Shown piece by piece: positions 7,308-15,167 of a stretch of 64,000 nt of DNA (the stretch's first letter is position 1; each line of letters starts with the position of its first letter). The translations under genes and the position numbers were made by a program. The notes under the pieces were generated by a model. That model did no database searches. It worked only from the letters and a program-made list of their open reading frames with translations, and had not been told where the DNA came from. The stretch is from assembly GCA_947525005.1 (NCBI GenBank), contig CANNUY010000008.1, positions 15,570-79,569 of the forward strand, in the 5' to 3' direction. Source of the DNA: an uncultured Candidatus Melainabacteria bacterium (lineage in GTDB: Bacteria; Cyanobacteriota; Vampirovibrionia; Gastranaerophilales; Gastranaerophilaceae).

Positions 7308-9038
7308 TTATTTTTTAATTTTTTCTATCTCATTTTTTAAAGTTTCAATCAAAGGAGTCCACTCGTTGTAATTCTTTGCCCTAAGTGGCTTTACGCTCTT
7401 ATACCACCCTATATCATCGCCTTCTGTTTTGTACCATCTGCTTTCAGGAAATACATTGAACAAACCAAAGGTTTTTTTACCCAGCGCTCCAGCTAAGTTC
7501 ATGACAACATTATCTGTCGTAATTACACAATCCATGCTCTCTATTGCGCATGCTGTATCTTCAAAATTTTTAAAAATCTTTCCTAAATTTTTGACCTCTA
7601 CATCTTTAGGCAATCCTTCTAATTCCTCTGCATATTCATCTGCTTGGAATGAGTAGAATTCGACGTTTTCTAATCTGAATAGTGGCAAAAATTCTTTTAC
7701 CTTAATATCTCGATATGTAGAGTTTGACTGCTTTGTACCATGATATGACAAACCTATTTTTATCTTATTATTAGAATTAATATACTTTTTCCTAAATTCT
7801 TCAACTTTTTCTTTATCAGCTTTTAAATATCCGTTAGCTTCTAGCATTTTATCTGGACTTTCGTCAAACAAATAAGGTAAATCCATCATTGGTATATGAT
7901 AATCGTGTGGAATTTTACTCATGCCAGATGCACCTGTATACATTACAGAAGAATTCATATCGTCTAATTTGATTTTAGGATTTATATCAGCCTCATGTGA
8001 TAAAATCTCACAATATTTATCGTATCCTGAAGATTTCAGAATAGGTATAATATTCTTTTGTACAACCAAAATAACTTTTTTAGCAATCTTAGAAAGTCTA
8101 GGTAAATACCTTACAAACATTACAGAATCACCAAATCCCTGTTCATAATGTACAATAACAGTTGAATTTGAAATATCTGATTTGCCGTCCCACCTAGTTT
8201 CATCAGTCAACTCTTTTGGATATGCAACATTTGAAGTTTTAAATCTTACCTTATACATTTCATACCCAGTTTTTAAGTCACCTTCTTTTAAAAACATTCT
8301 CGAATACAAAACTTGTTGTTCAGGCGTAGGGTTATTTTTCATCATACGCTCAAAAAATTCTTTTGCTTTATTTTTATTTCCAGAACGATAATATAATTTC
8401 CCAAGAAAAGCTAAAACCAAATTGTTATCAGGTACAAGTTCAAGTGCTTTCGTTGCGTATTCTATCTGTTTATCAAGTTTTTTGTTTTGATAAACCCTTT
8501 CATATAAAAATGATAGCTGATAATATAATGCATAATTTCCAGTTTCTTGAGTTATCAATTCTTCAAAATAAGGAATTGCATCTTTAAAACAATCGTCCAT
8601 ACCAAAATATGTTGTAGCGACAATTTTCAAAACTTCGATATCTTCTGTATGTTTTTTTAGTTCATCAAGGAACAATCGTTTAACAATTTTTGGTTGCTTT
8701 AACTGTAACAAACACGAACTTAAATGTTTAATATACTCCAAATTAGTTTTGTCTTTTTTATACAGTTCTGCAAACATAAAAGCACTTGTTGAAAATTCGC
8801 CACTCAAAAGGTATTGATATGCTTTTGTTTCAGTAATTTCTTCATTATTAATTTGTACAGACTCAAGTTTTTTATCAAATGCTCGCATAAATTCTTCAGG
8901 AACAAAGTTCTCAAGCTTTTTAACTTTTGTTTCAACACTAGTTGTATCAACGTCTTTTGACTCTTTAAAAGCCGATAATATCAATTTATTTAAAAAATAT
9001 AGTTTTTTTTCTTTAGTATCTTTAATTTCGTTTTTCAT
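7308..9038 (-). CDS. TPR protein with C-terminal glycosyltransferase-like (GT9/GT41-type) domain
   Basis: 576 residues. The first half (about 60-260) is built of tetratricopeptide-like helical repeats (for example AFLGKLYYRSGNKNKAKEFF). The second half resembles the heptosyltransferase/O-GlcNAc-transferase-like domains often fused to TPRs: YEQGFGDSVMFVRYLP is the usual start, and DCVITTDNVVMNLAGALGK near residue 510 matches the nucleotide-sugar binding block. No signal peptide, so it is probably cytoplasmic. It likely glycosylates a protein or a surface glycan; acceptor and sugar are unknown. It is the last gene of an operon with two smaller TPR proteins (9589-9954 and 9054-9599), only 15 bases after the preceding stop. 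Confidence 0.8.
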   Translation of the reverse strand: MKNEIKDTKEKKLYFLNKLILSAFKESKDVDTTSVETKVKKLENFVPEEFMRAFDKKLESVQINNEEITETKAYQYLLSGEFSTSAFMFAELYKKDKTNLEYIKHLSSCLLQLKQPKIVKRLFLDELKKHTEDIEVLKIVATTYFGMDDCFKDAIPYFEELITQETGNYALYYQLSFLYERVYQNKKLDKQIEYATKALELVPDNNLVLAFLGKLYYRSGNKNKAKEFFERMMKNNPTPEQQVLYSRMFLKEGDLKTGYEMYKVRFKTSNVAYPKELTDETRWDGKSDISNSTVIVHYEQGFGDSVMFVRYLPRLSKIAKKVILVVQKNIIPILKSSGYDKYCEILSHEADINPKIKLDDMNSSVMYTGASGMSKIPHDYHIPMMDLPYLFDESPDKMLEANGYLKADKEKVEEFRKKYINSNNKIKIGLSYHGTKQSNSTYRDIKVKEFLPLFRLENVEFYSFQADEYAEELEGLPKDVEVKNLGKIFKNFEDTACAIESMDCVITTDNVVMNLAGALGKKTFGLFNVFPESRWYKTEGDDIGWYKSVKPLRAKNYNEWTPLIETLKNEIEKIKK

Positions 9039-9053
9039 GTCTATTCACTTTGC

Positions 9054-9599
9054 TCATTGGAGTTCCAACATTTCTTCAAATACTTCGTCTAACTCTTGTT
9101 TTGCTTCCTTATCATTTTCGTTTAACAAAAGATATGTATTGTACCCTTTTATACTCTTATCGTACATTTTTAAATCTCTATAAGTTCTTGCTAAAACTAA
9201 ATAAGGTGGAGCGCTTTCACACACAGTAGTTAAGTATTCTGCAAGCATAATAGCTTCTTTATATTTTTTTTCTTTTTGAAAAAGTTGAGCTAATTCTATC
9301 CAATGTAGAGTTTCTTCACAATCAAAATCAATACTCATCAAAACAGTTTTGAGTTTTTCATTTATTTTATCGCTTGATAGTTTTGAATAATCTAATGCAA
9401 TCAATTTTCCATAAGATTCAAGCGTAAATTGTTCTTTTTCAGAAACTTTACCTGTAATTTGGTTATAAATTCTTTTCAAACTTTTGTTTAAACAAATTGC
9501 ACCTTCAATATCATTTTCTGCAATCGCAAGCATTGACAAGCTAATTATTGCAGAATAAGAATCAAATAATTCTGATATATGATTATTTTTATTTTTCAT
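9054..9599 (-). CDS. TPR-containing protein
   Basis: 181 residues, mostly helical, with TPR-like units in the C-terminal half (HWIELAQLFQKEKKYKEAI and YLVLARTYRDLKMYDKSI). No signal peptide or membrane segment. The start overlaps the upstream TPR gene by 11 bases and the stop is 15 bases before the TPR-glycosyltransferase gene, so the three are one operon. It probably acts as a scaffold or adaptor for the glycosyltransferase; the exact role is unknown. Confidence 0.7.
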   Translation of the reverse strand: MKNKNNHISELFDSYSAIISLSMLAIAENDIEGAICLNKSLKRIYNQITGKVSEKEQFTLESYGKLIALDYSKLSSDKINEKLKTVLMSIDFDCEETLHWIELAQLFQKEKKYKEAIMLAEYLTTVCESAPPYLVLARTYRDLKMYDKSIKGYNTYLLLNENDKEAKQELDEVFEEMLELQ

Positions 9600-9954
9600 T
9601 TTCTAACTCTAATTTTTTTGCATATTCAATACAAGCACGATGACTCTCAAGGTCGTTGTTTTTCTTGAATATATCTGCAAGTTTGTAGTAAATTTCTGAT
9701 GAAACTTTCGTGCTTTCACAATAATTAAGGTAATAATTTATCGCTTCTTCATAGTTACCTATTTCGTTATACAAATCACCGATTTTTTTAAAATATTTAG
9801 GCTCAACATTATATATGAATGCTATCTTATAAAGTTTAATAAGTTCTTCTTCTAGTCCAACTTTCTTAAAGCGTTCTTCTAAATTTTCAACTAAATTTAC
9901 GTTTTTAGGACTAAGTTCTATTTCTTTGCAAATTTCATCATACGTATAATTCAT
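9589..9954 (-). CDS. Small TPR-containing protein
   Basis: About 121 residues with two or three TPR-like helical pairs (for example YFKKIGDLYNEIGNYEEAINYY). I chose the ATG at 9954; a TTG two codons earlier is less likely, and neither has a clear Shine-Dalgarno sequence. It is the first gene of a three-gene operon ending in a TPR-glycosyltransferase. Function beyond protein-protein interaction cannot be inferred. Confidence 0.65.
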   Translation of the reverse strand: MNYTYDEICKEIELSPKNVNLVENLEERFKKVGLEEELIKLYKIAFIYNVEPKYFKKIGDLYNEIGNYEEAINYYLNYCESTKVSSEIYYKLADIFKKNNDLESHRACIEYAKKLELENEK

Positions 9955-10019
9955 ACGCAAAATTTTAACACGGAATTTCTATTATTTTATCCTGTGTTTA
10001 CATTATTTTTGATGTTTTT

Positions 10020-10200
10020 GTCGTCATTACGAGGAACGGATTTTAATAACTGTTCTGTATGTTTAAGGGGATCCTTCGGCAAATTTTTATAATTTTTTCC
10101 TTGCCTCTGGATGACAGGCTGGAACCGTCATTCAGAGCGTGTAATAAATATTTTTTGAGGAAAGCGAAGAATCCCTATAAAGATGTTTCGGAAACCCTGT
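10020..10200. repeat. Dispersed palindromic repeat (GTCATT...GAG / GAAGAATCC type)
   Basis: The spacer between the TPR operon and pheA holds two related half-modules. One begins GTCATTACGAG and later has GGATCCTTCGGC. The other contains GGATGAC, then GTCATTCAGAGCG, and ends GCGAAGAATCCCTATAAAG. This mix of GTCATTC and GAAGAATCC words is typical of interspersed palindromic repeats found in many bacteria. A fragment of the same end, GAATTCCTATAAAG-like, recurs near 42850 and 46690. No gene is seen in this 257-base spacer. Confidence 0.55.
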
Positions 10201-10211
10201 GTACATAATTG

Positions 10212-11066
10212 CTACTTTATTTTTGATGCAACGGGGTAAGAGCCTAAGTGTTTAAAAGTTTTGACATTCTGTAAAATTTCAAATACTGCTTTTGCAATTT
10301 TTAAATCAGAAATTTTACCGTCAAAATCAATATAAAAAGTATATTCCCCAAGTATTTTTTTAGACGGTCTTGAAGAAATATGTGTCATATTGATATGATA
10401 TTTTTCAAGGATTTGAAGAATTTTACATAAAGCACCTGATTTATTTTCTGTAGCAAAATAAATGCTTGTTTTATAATCCCTATTTGTTTTTAAAGCTTTT
10501 TTCCCAACAAGTAAAAATCTTGTTTGGTTAAATTTTTCATCGTTAATATTTTCTTCTATTATAGGCTTGTTATAAAATTCTGCAGAGTATCTACTTCCTA
10601 TTCCTGCAACGGTTTTATCTTCTGGGGTCAAGTTTTTAATAGAGTTTGCTGTCGAACTTTCTGATTTATACTCAATATTATTTCCAAAAGTTTTATATAT
10701 ATAATCAAAACATTGTGATACTGCTTGAGGGTGAGAAACAATAGTTTTTATATCACTAATATTTTCTGCATAACTAACTAAACAATGATTGATTGGTACA
10801 ATACATTCTGCTTGAATTTTGATATTATTGTTTTCAATCCTTGAAATATTATCAATAGATTCTTTTACAACACCTTCAATAGAGTTTTCAATAGGCAGAA
10901 CAGCAAACGAATTATCATCTTCTAAATTTGATAACTCGTTTGCTACTGCTGTAATAGTTTTCCTTTCCTCATCTTCGTAGTCGTAAAGATTATATTCTTT
11001 TTTGAATTGTTCTTTTGCGACATCAGTATAAGAAGTTTGAGGTCCTAGATAAAAAAGTTTAGGCAT
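10212..11066 (-). CDS. pheA: Prephenate dehydratase
   Basis: Converts prephenate to phenylpyruvate in phenylalanine synthesis. The catalytic domain shows FYLGPQTSYT at the start, VLPIENSIEG, IVSHPQAVSQC and the conserved TRF motif (FNQTRFLLVG). A C-terminal ACT domain (TSIYFATENKSGALCKIL, then SSRPSK) would give feedback inhibition by phenylalanine. No chorismate mutase domain is fused. I prefer the ATG at 11066; a TTG at 11102 would add 12 residues and overlap the upstream DUF1858 gene, but has no ribosome binding site. It lies 20 bases downstream of the DUF1858 gene and is probably co-transcribed with it. Confidence 0.93.
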   Translation of the reverse strand: MPKLFYLGPQTSYTDVAKEQFKKEYNLYDYEDEERKTITAVANELSNLEDDNSFAVLPIENSIEGVVKESIDNISRIENNNIKIQAECIVPINHCLVSYAENISDIKTIVSHPQAVSQCFDYIYKTFGNNIEYKSESSTANSIKNLTPEDKTVAGIGSRYSAEFYNKPIIEENINDEKFNQTRFLLVGKKALKTNRDYKTSIYFATENKSGALCKILQILEKYHINMTHISSRPSKKILGEYTFYIDFDGKISDLKIAKAVFEILQNVKTFKHLGSYPVASKIK

Positions 11067-11085
11067 TTGTTTTGTTTCTGATATC

Positions 11086-11295
11086 CTATTGTCTTGCTGC
11101 AATAGCTGAATTGATATCTTTTACCATTTCATCAGCATCAAAACCATGAACTCTAGCACCTGCTTCAAGGTTTTCAAAACGTGCTGCAGCACAACCAATA
11201 CAACCTAAACCATATTTAGCAAATATTTCAATTGCTTCTGGATATTGTTGTACGATGTCTAAAATTGCCATATCTTTTGTAACTTTTTGTTCCAT
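11086..11295 (-). CDS. DUF1858 domain protein (small redox-disulfide type)
   Basis: 69 residues matching the DUF1858 family: after a helix with DIVQQYPEAIEIFAKYG comes the paired-cysteine motif CIGC. Members are found alone or next to hybrid-cluster and other anaerobic redox proteins, and the cysteines are thought to bind metal or form a disulfide. The start follows a purine-rich AAAAGGAGCAAAAC site. It lies directly upstream of pheA; that pairing has no obvious biochemical logic and may only reflect shared transcription. Confidence 0.8.
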   Translation of the reverse strand: MEQKVTKDMAILDIVQQYPEAIEIFAKYGLGCIGCAAARFENLEAGARVHGFDADEMVKDINSAIAARQ

Positions 11296-11399
11296 TGTTT
11301 TGCTCCTTTTTTTTTTAAATAAATTTAATTTTTAAAAAAATATTGACTTCTTAAAAATTATCATTAAACAAATTATATAACAAAATGAGAGGTGTGTAT

Positions 11400-11570
11400 A
11401 TGAATTTATTAAAAAACTTTTTCAAAAACGATTCAACAGTAGTAGGATTATGTGATTTAAAAAGACGTCAAGCAGTAAACTCTTTTACTTTTGCTCAAAA
11501 CTTTGCATTTACCCAACCGGTATTTGAACGTCCAACTACAATTTTTGCAGGTCAAAAATTGTATCAATAA
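11400..11570 (+). CDS. Small protein of unknown function (56 aa)
   Basis: A 56-residue basic protein beginning MNLLKNFFKND, with no recognised domain, signal peptide or membrane segment. I chose the ATG at 11400 over one at 11385 because GAGAGGTG lies five bases upstream. A GUGUGUA segment sits between that site and the start codon, a feature shared with the genes at 20945, 34134 and 23466. It is transcribed away from the DUF1858-pheA operon. Coding status is supported by the ribosome binding site and intact frame only. Confidence 0.55.
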   Translation: MNLLKNFFKNDSTVVGLCDLKRRQAVNSFTFAQNFAFTQPVFERPTTIFAGQKLYQ

Positions 11571-11632
11571 AATAAGACTATAAAGTATTTATAGGTATAT
11601 AATATTTTATTAAATTTTAATAAGAAACCCTC

Positions 11633-11661
11633 TTTACAAACCCTAAAAAATTTGCTATAAT
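11633..11661 (+). promoter_or_regulatory. Sigma70-type promoter for the gene at 11718
   Basis: TTTACA at 11633-11638, a 17-base spacer and a perfect TATAAT at 11656-11661, followed by the ribosome binding site GGAGGGT and the start codon about 57 bases downstream. Confidence 0.75.
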
Positions 11662-11717
11662 AATCAAACTTTTAGTGTTATATGTGTTAGTAGTGGATTG
11701 ATTATGGAGGGTAATCT

Positions 11718-11894
11718 ATGCGTCTTAATGTTTATGATACCTTTGAAGATGATGTTGCGATGTTAAAATTGGCACAACAATTGCAAGTTGAAGGAATGGA
11801 GTCTATGAAACAGCCTCATTTGTGGGCATCAGAACCAATTAAACCTGTAAAATCATTAATTGATATGTCAAGATTAATTGTCGAAGCATTTTAA
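11718..11894 (+). CDS. Small protein of unknown function (58 aa)
   Basis: A 58-residue protein starting MRLNVYDTFEDDVAML, preceded by a strong GGAGGGT ribosome binding site at good spacing and by a near-consensus promoter, and followed by a strong terminator. This complete transcription unit makes it a convincing small gene. No family is recognised; the sequence is mixed acidic/amphipathic with one tryptophan and no membrane segment. Confidence 0.7.
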   Translation: MRLNVYDTFEDDVAMLKLAQQLQVEGMESMKQPHLWASEPIKPVKSLIDMSRLIVEAF

Positions 11895-11912
11895 AATTAA
11901 ATAAAACTGTAA

Positions 11913-11952
11913 AACGGAAACGGCTCGGACACTTGTCCGAGCCGTTTCCGTT
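11913..11952. terminator. Bidirectional terminator
   Basis: A perfect 19-base inverted repeat with a two-base nominal loop (arms 11913-11931 and 11934-11952), flanked by A and T runs. It serves the plus-strand small gene ending at 11894 and the minus-strand gene ending at 11957. Confidence 0.9.
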
Positions 11953-11956
11953 TTTG

Positions 11957-13324
11957 TTATGCTGTTGTTGGGCTACTACCACCAGAAGAACCACTGCTTC
12001 CTGAAGGAGCTCCACCTGTTGGTGCGCCACTTCCAGCAGGGGCAGGACTATTTCCACCTTCTGTTCCACCACCAGCTGGGTTTCCACCTGATTCATTACC
12101 AGAGTCGCCATTTCCTTCGGTTTCACCTGAAGTTTCTTCTTGTTTTGCAATAAGTTGTGAAACAAGTTCATCATGTTGTGTTAATGGGTCTTGCATGTTG
12201 TTAAGTTCGCCAAACAAGTCTTTACCTTTTGAACCTGCTTGAAATTCTTTTGCAGCTTTAACGGTCATCATTACGCTTGATGCAGCAAAAGTATTTCGTG
12301 CCATCTCGGTCATAGCTGAACCAGCAATAGCTGTTGGTATTGTAAATATATTTGCTCCAATAAATGCCTCTGCAGACAATATTTGTGAATTAACTGCAGA
12401 ACCGGCTAAAGATGTAGCATTTACTACACCTAATGCTCCAAGATTATTACCTTCTGATAAGAATTGTGCTACTTGCCCATTGTATTCTCCTGCAACATGT
12501 GCGCTTTCATTATTAAGTTGAATTTCTGCCATAGGGTCTTCAACATCACTTGCACTTCCACCTTCGCCTAGACTAGCCGTAATTTCATCTATTTGGGTTT
12601 GAATTTCAGCTACTTTTTCTTCATCGCCATCAGCTTTTGCTTGTTCAAGTTCTGCATACAATGATTCAAGCGCAGCTTTATCTGGTTCTGTATCTGATGG
12701 AGCTTGTTCTGTTGAGTTTTCTTGTTCTTGTTCAGTTGCCTCAAGTTCTTCCATTGTTGAGGTCATTGTTTCTATATCAGTATTCAAAATTTCTTCATAA
12801 CCTTGAATTTCAGTTATATATTCACTAGAAGCAGCTGCTTCTGACATACGTTCTCCATATTGATTATCAAAAGCGGCCGTTAAAGCTATGCTTGCTGTAC
12901 CTAATGCTAAATCTGTCGCACCAACAACAACGGCTGAAAAGCTATTCATAAATGGATGAAGTGCCGTTGTTGACACTAACATTCCAGGACCAAATGCATT
13001 TCCAGATCCACCACTTCCACTAGGTGCACCAGAATCTTTGTTTTCACCATCAGAGTTTGTGGTATCACTTTCGCCTTCAGTGATATCTCCTTCTCCTTCT
13101 CCTTCTGCGCCACCTTCATATTCTGTTTCATCAGAAGAGTTTGCATGTTCCAAACGAACATTAAGAAATCTTTGGGTAGAATTACTTAAACTTTCAACAC
13201 AACCTTCTTCAACGTCTTTTTGAATAATTTTGGCGTTGTTACTTTTGATTGTTACACTATCACCTGCTTCTGCAAAGCCAGCCGTAGTACTTGCTAATTT
13301 ATATTCTACTTTATTTACTGCCAT
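11957..13324 (-). CDS. Hypothetical protein, low-complexity acidic and Gly/Ser-rich (455 aa)
   Basis: No family recognised. There is no signal peptide. After an ordered first 55 residues comes an acidic Glu/Gly tract (about 70-100), a mixed Ala-rich helical region with a hydrophobic stretch (about 120-150), a glutamate-rich coiled-coil-like segment (about 170-250), another Ala-rich helical part, and a C-terminal tail rich in Gly, Ser, Pro and Thr. This composition is more like a secreted or surface-associated structural protein than an enzyme. Its upstream ACTTAAAATACATG resembles the -10 part of the recurrent promoter element, but the -35 part is poor. Exported by a non-Sec route, or cytoplasmic: undecided. 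Confidence 0.6.
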   Translation of the reverse strand: MAVNKVEYKLASTTAGFAEAGDSVTIKSNNAKIIQKDVEEGCVESLSNSTQRFLNVRLEHANSSDETEYEGGAEGEGEGDITEGESDTTNSDGENKDSGAPSGSGGSGNAFGPGMLVSTTALHPFMNSFSAVVVGATDLALGTASIALTAAFDNQYGERMSEAAASSEYITEIQGYEEILNTDIETMTSTMEELEATEQEQENSTEQAPSDTEPDKAALESLYAELEQAKADGDEEKVAEIQTQIDEITASLGEGGSASDVEDPMAEIQLNNESAHVAGEYNGQVAQFLSEGNNLGALGVVNATSLAGSAVNSQILSAEAFIGANIFTIPTAIAGSAMTEMARNTFAASSVMMTVKAAKEFQAGSKGKDLFGELNNMQDPLTQHDELVSQLIAKQEETSGETEGNGDSGNESGGNPAGGGTEGGNSPAPAGSGAPTGGAPSGSSGSSGGSSPTTA

Positions 13325-13470
13325 CTCTTACTAAATAAAATTATTAATCGTACATGTATTTTAAGTATTTAAATCTTTACTGATTTCAGGAAAAATAGAC
13401 ATATTTACAATACTTAATATCCCCTATTTTACTAATAGTTATTTTTGATAAAGTAACTTAATTATATATT

Positions 13471-13926
13471 ATGAAACAAATTTTATTTTTAATAACTTTA
13501 TTAATTTGCATATCATCAAGTGCTTTTGCAGATGATTTTTTACCACAATTTTATACTCCAAATAATTTAAACCCATATAAAACAAATAAATGGTTAGATT
13601 TTTTGTCATTTAATAACAATGCGTATAAGCCGAAATTTGAGTCAGACACAAGAGATTATGGTAAGTATAATTATATGCTTTCTAGATTAGAAAAAGAATG
13701 GTTTAACAAAAATTTTTCAGACAATATTTTGTCAGAACGTCTTGAAAGATTAGAAGAACACGTCTTTGGAACGAGCTTTAATGAAGATATCGAAAAACGC
13801 TGTGATAGATTAAAAAGAGTGTTTAACGCTCAAAAAACACAAGCAAGTTCAAAAAAATCTTTGTTTTCTGGAGTTCCAACAAGTTTGCCGTTTGGGATAG
13901 ATGAACTTGTTAGTGGAAGTGATTAA
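13471..13926 (+). CDS. Exported protein with degenerate LERLE..FG repeats
   Basis: 151 residues with a clear Sec signal peptide: MKQILFLITLLICISSSAFA, cleaved after AFA. The mature part contains two copies of a short amphipathic unit, SRLEKEWFNKNFSDN and ERLEEHVFGTSFNED, each followed by a further Arg/Leu helix. Similar leucine-rich 'RLE..VFG' units occur in periplasmic proteins of cyanobacteria and relatives (from memory, not checked). The likely location is the periplasm or outer envelope. Function unknown. Confidence 0.65.
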   Translation: MKQILFLITLLICISSSAFADDFLPQFYTPNNLNPYKTNKWLDFLSFNNNAYKPKFESDTRDYGKYNYMLSRLEKEWFNKNFSDNILSERLERLEEHVFGTSFNEDIEKRCDRLKRVFNAQKTQASSKKSLFSGVPTSLPFGIDELVSGSD

Positions 13927-13959
13927 GTAATTAAAAGCGTTTTTTCTCGGTTTTTTTGC

Positions 13960-13987
13960 AAAAAAAAAACGGTATATAATCATACCG
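13960..13987 (-). terminator. Rho-independent terminator of the 13960-14093 RNA
   Basis: Six-base-pair stem CGGTAT/ATACCG (arms 13970-13975 and 13982-13987) followed on the minus strand by ten T residues. Confidence 0.75.
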
Positions 13988-14093
13988 CAACTTACACACT
14001 TACACACATTTTAATTTCAAAACTTATTTATATCCTAGTTTAAACCTTCTTTCATAATATAATTAACCTTTAAAATATTTAATCTAACCTTAC
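13960..14093 (-). ncRNA. Candidate small RNA with GUGUGUAAG repeats
   Basis: The spacer 13927-14235 contains no ORF with a ribosome binding site but has a complete minus-strand unit: a recurrent promoter element at 14097-14127 and, about 105 bases downstream, a hairpin (CGGTAT / ATACCG) followed by ten T residues. The RNA would be about 130 nt and carries GTGTGTAAG followed directly by a second GTGTAAG just before the terminator. That part is complementary to the (AC)5 tract of the candidate RNA at 5294-5428. Very short frames inside it (for example MKEGLN) are not convincing genes. Confidence 0.5.
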
Positions 14094-14096
14094 ATT

Positions 14097-14127
14097 TATA
14101 TAAAGTATTTATTTTATATAAAATTGC
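14097..14127 (-). promoter_or_regulatory. Recurrent promoter-like element, copy b
   Basis: On the minus strand GCAATTTT, 15 bases, TTTATATA. Both boxes and the spacing match the other copies exactly, and no protein gene lies downstream before a terminator. Confidence 0.6.
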
Positions 14128-14235
14128 TTTTTAAAACTACGTTATTAAGAAATGTAACACAAAATTTAAAGTCTGAAATTAGAAATTTTAATTTAACTTT
14201 ATATTAGTGTAAGTATAAGAGGATATGAAAACACT

Positions 14236-14619
14236 ATGGCACTTGGATTTACTTCGCATTATTCACAATCAGAGCAACCTTTTGGTTCTTTGGTTTTAAG
14301 CAATACCGAAAATGAAACAACAGGTTCTGTCGCATACAGCCCAAATAATACTGGCAGTTTATCGTCACTATTATCACAAAATATTGGAGATAGTTATGCA
14401 TTCTCAGTATCTGTAAATATTGATTATAGTCAGTATGCAAATTTTGTAGCATCATCAGGTTCAACAGAAACAGCAGGTTCTGTTGCATACTCTGGAGGTT
14501 CTGTCGGATTTTCTAGTGACTCCTCAGGTGGTTCTTCCTATTCTGGAGGTTCTATATCTTGCTCATCTGGTGGCTCATCAGGTGGTGGAGGTGGATGCTC
14601 TGCATCATTTACGTGCTAA
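14236..14619 (+). CDS. Ser/Gly-rich hypothetical protein with GSVAYS repeats (127 aa)
   Basis: A 127-residue protein without signal peptide. ETTGSVAYSPNN near residue 30 and ETAGSVAYSGGS near residue 80 are two copies of one unit. The last third is dominated by Gly and Ser and ends in a short cysteine-containing tail (CSASFTC). The frame follows AGAGGATATG and ends just before a strong bidirectional terminator. The composition suggests an extended, possibly surface-exposed or aggregating protein. Function unknown. Confidence 0.55.
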   Translation: MALGFTSHYSQSEQPFGSLVLSNTENETTGSVAYSPNNTGSLSSLLSQNIGDSYAFSVSVNIDYSQYANFVASSGSTETAGSVAYSGGSVGFSSDSSGGSSYSGGSISCSSGGSSGGGGGCSASFTC

Positions 14620-14630
14620 CAATAAAACAA

Positions 14631-14665
14631 ACAAAAGCGCCTGTGCATCGCACAGGCGCTTTTGT
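14631..14665. terminator. Bidirectional terminator between convergent genes
   Basis: A perfect 16-base-pair stem (14631-14646 with 14650-14665) around ATC, flanked by A and T runs. It closes the plus-strand gene ending at 14619 and the minus-strand gene ending at 14676. Confidence 0.9.
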
Positions 14666-14675
14666 TATTATTCAA

Positions 14676-14942
14676 TTATTTACGTTCAGCATCAAAACAC
14701 GCTTTGCATAAAATTTCTCTGTCAGGTTTTGGTTTAAATGGAACCTTAGTTTGTGCTCCACATCTTGTGCAAACTGCATCATACAATTTCTTTCTATTCT
14801 TTTGTCTGCGTTTTTTTCTGCACTCAGGGCATCTTTTTGGTTTGTTTGTTAGTCCTTTTTCTGCGTAAAACTCTTGTTCACCTGCGCTAAAAATAAATTC
14901 AGCAGAACAATCTTCACAGATTAATGTTTCGTCTTGGTACAT
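14676..14942 (-). CDS. Zinc-ribbon domain protein
   Basis: 88 residues with two zinc-binding modules. The first, CEDCSAEFIFSAGEQEFYA ... PKRCPECRKK, matches the small zf-trcl type zinc ribbon. The second is CTRCGAQTKVPFKPKP ... CKACF, the CxxC-x17-CxxC type. Such proteins are widespread in anaerobes and probably bind nucleic acid or RNA polymerase partners, but no function is established. The start ATG at 14942 follows TTAGGAGAAACTGC. It stands alone, convergent with the Gly/Ser-rich gene. Confidence 0.85.
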   Translation of the reverse strand: MYQDETLICEDCSAEFIFSAGEQEFYAEKGLTNKPKRCPECRKKRRQKNRKKLYDAVCTRCGAQTKVPFKPKPDREILCKACFDAERK

Positions 14943-15090
14943 GCAGTTTCTCCTAAATAATTATCATGCTCGCAATTGCCATTACTTTATTATAGACGTT
15001 TTTTTAGAAATTGCAAGAGGGCAAATTAGAGAAATTTTAGGATTATAAATCCACTGAGTTATAAATTATACCCTTTTATTCCACGTAATA

Positions 15091-15125
15091 AAAAAGGGAA
15101 CAATAGCAACGCTACGTCCCTTTTT
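15091..15125 (-). terminator. Terminator of tpiA
   Basis: AAAAAGGGA and TCCCTTTTT form the outer stem, with an inner TAGC-AAC-GCTA hairpin, just downstream of the tpiA stop. Confidence 0.75.
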
Positions 15126-15167
15126 GTCATATTTATTAAATCTATTATAATAGATTATTCAGGTTTA

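Noticed and set aside
11067..11102. TTG start for pheA, 12 codons upstream
   Set aside because: No ribosome binding site and the domain begins right after the ATG at 11066; kept as an alternative only.
11839..12174. Minus-strand frame of 111 codons overlapping the Gly/Ser-rich gene
   Set aside because: It is an alternative frame of a repetitive gene, runs through the terminator and has a Val/Gln-rich translation typical of repeat shadows.
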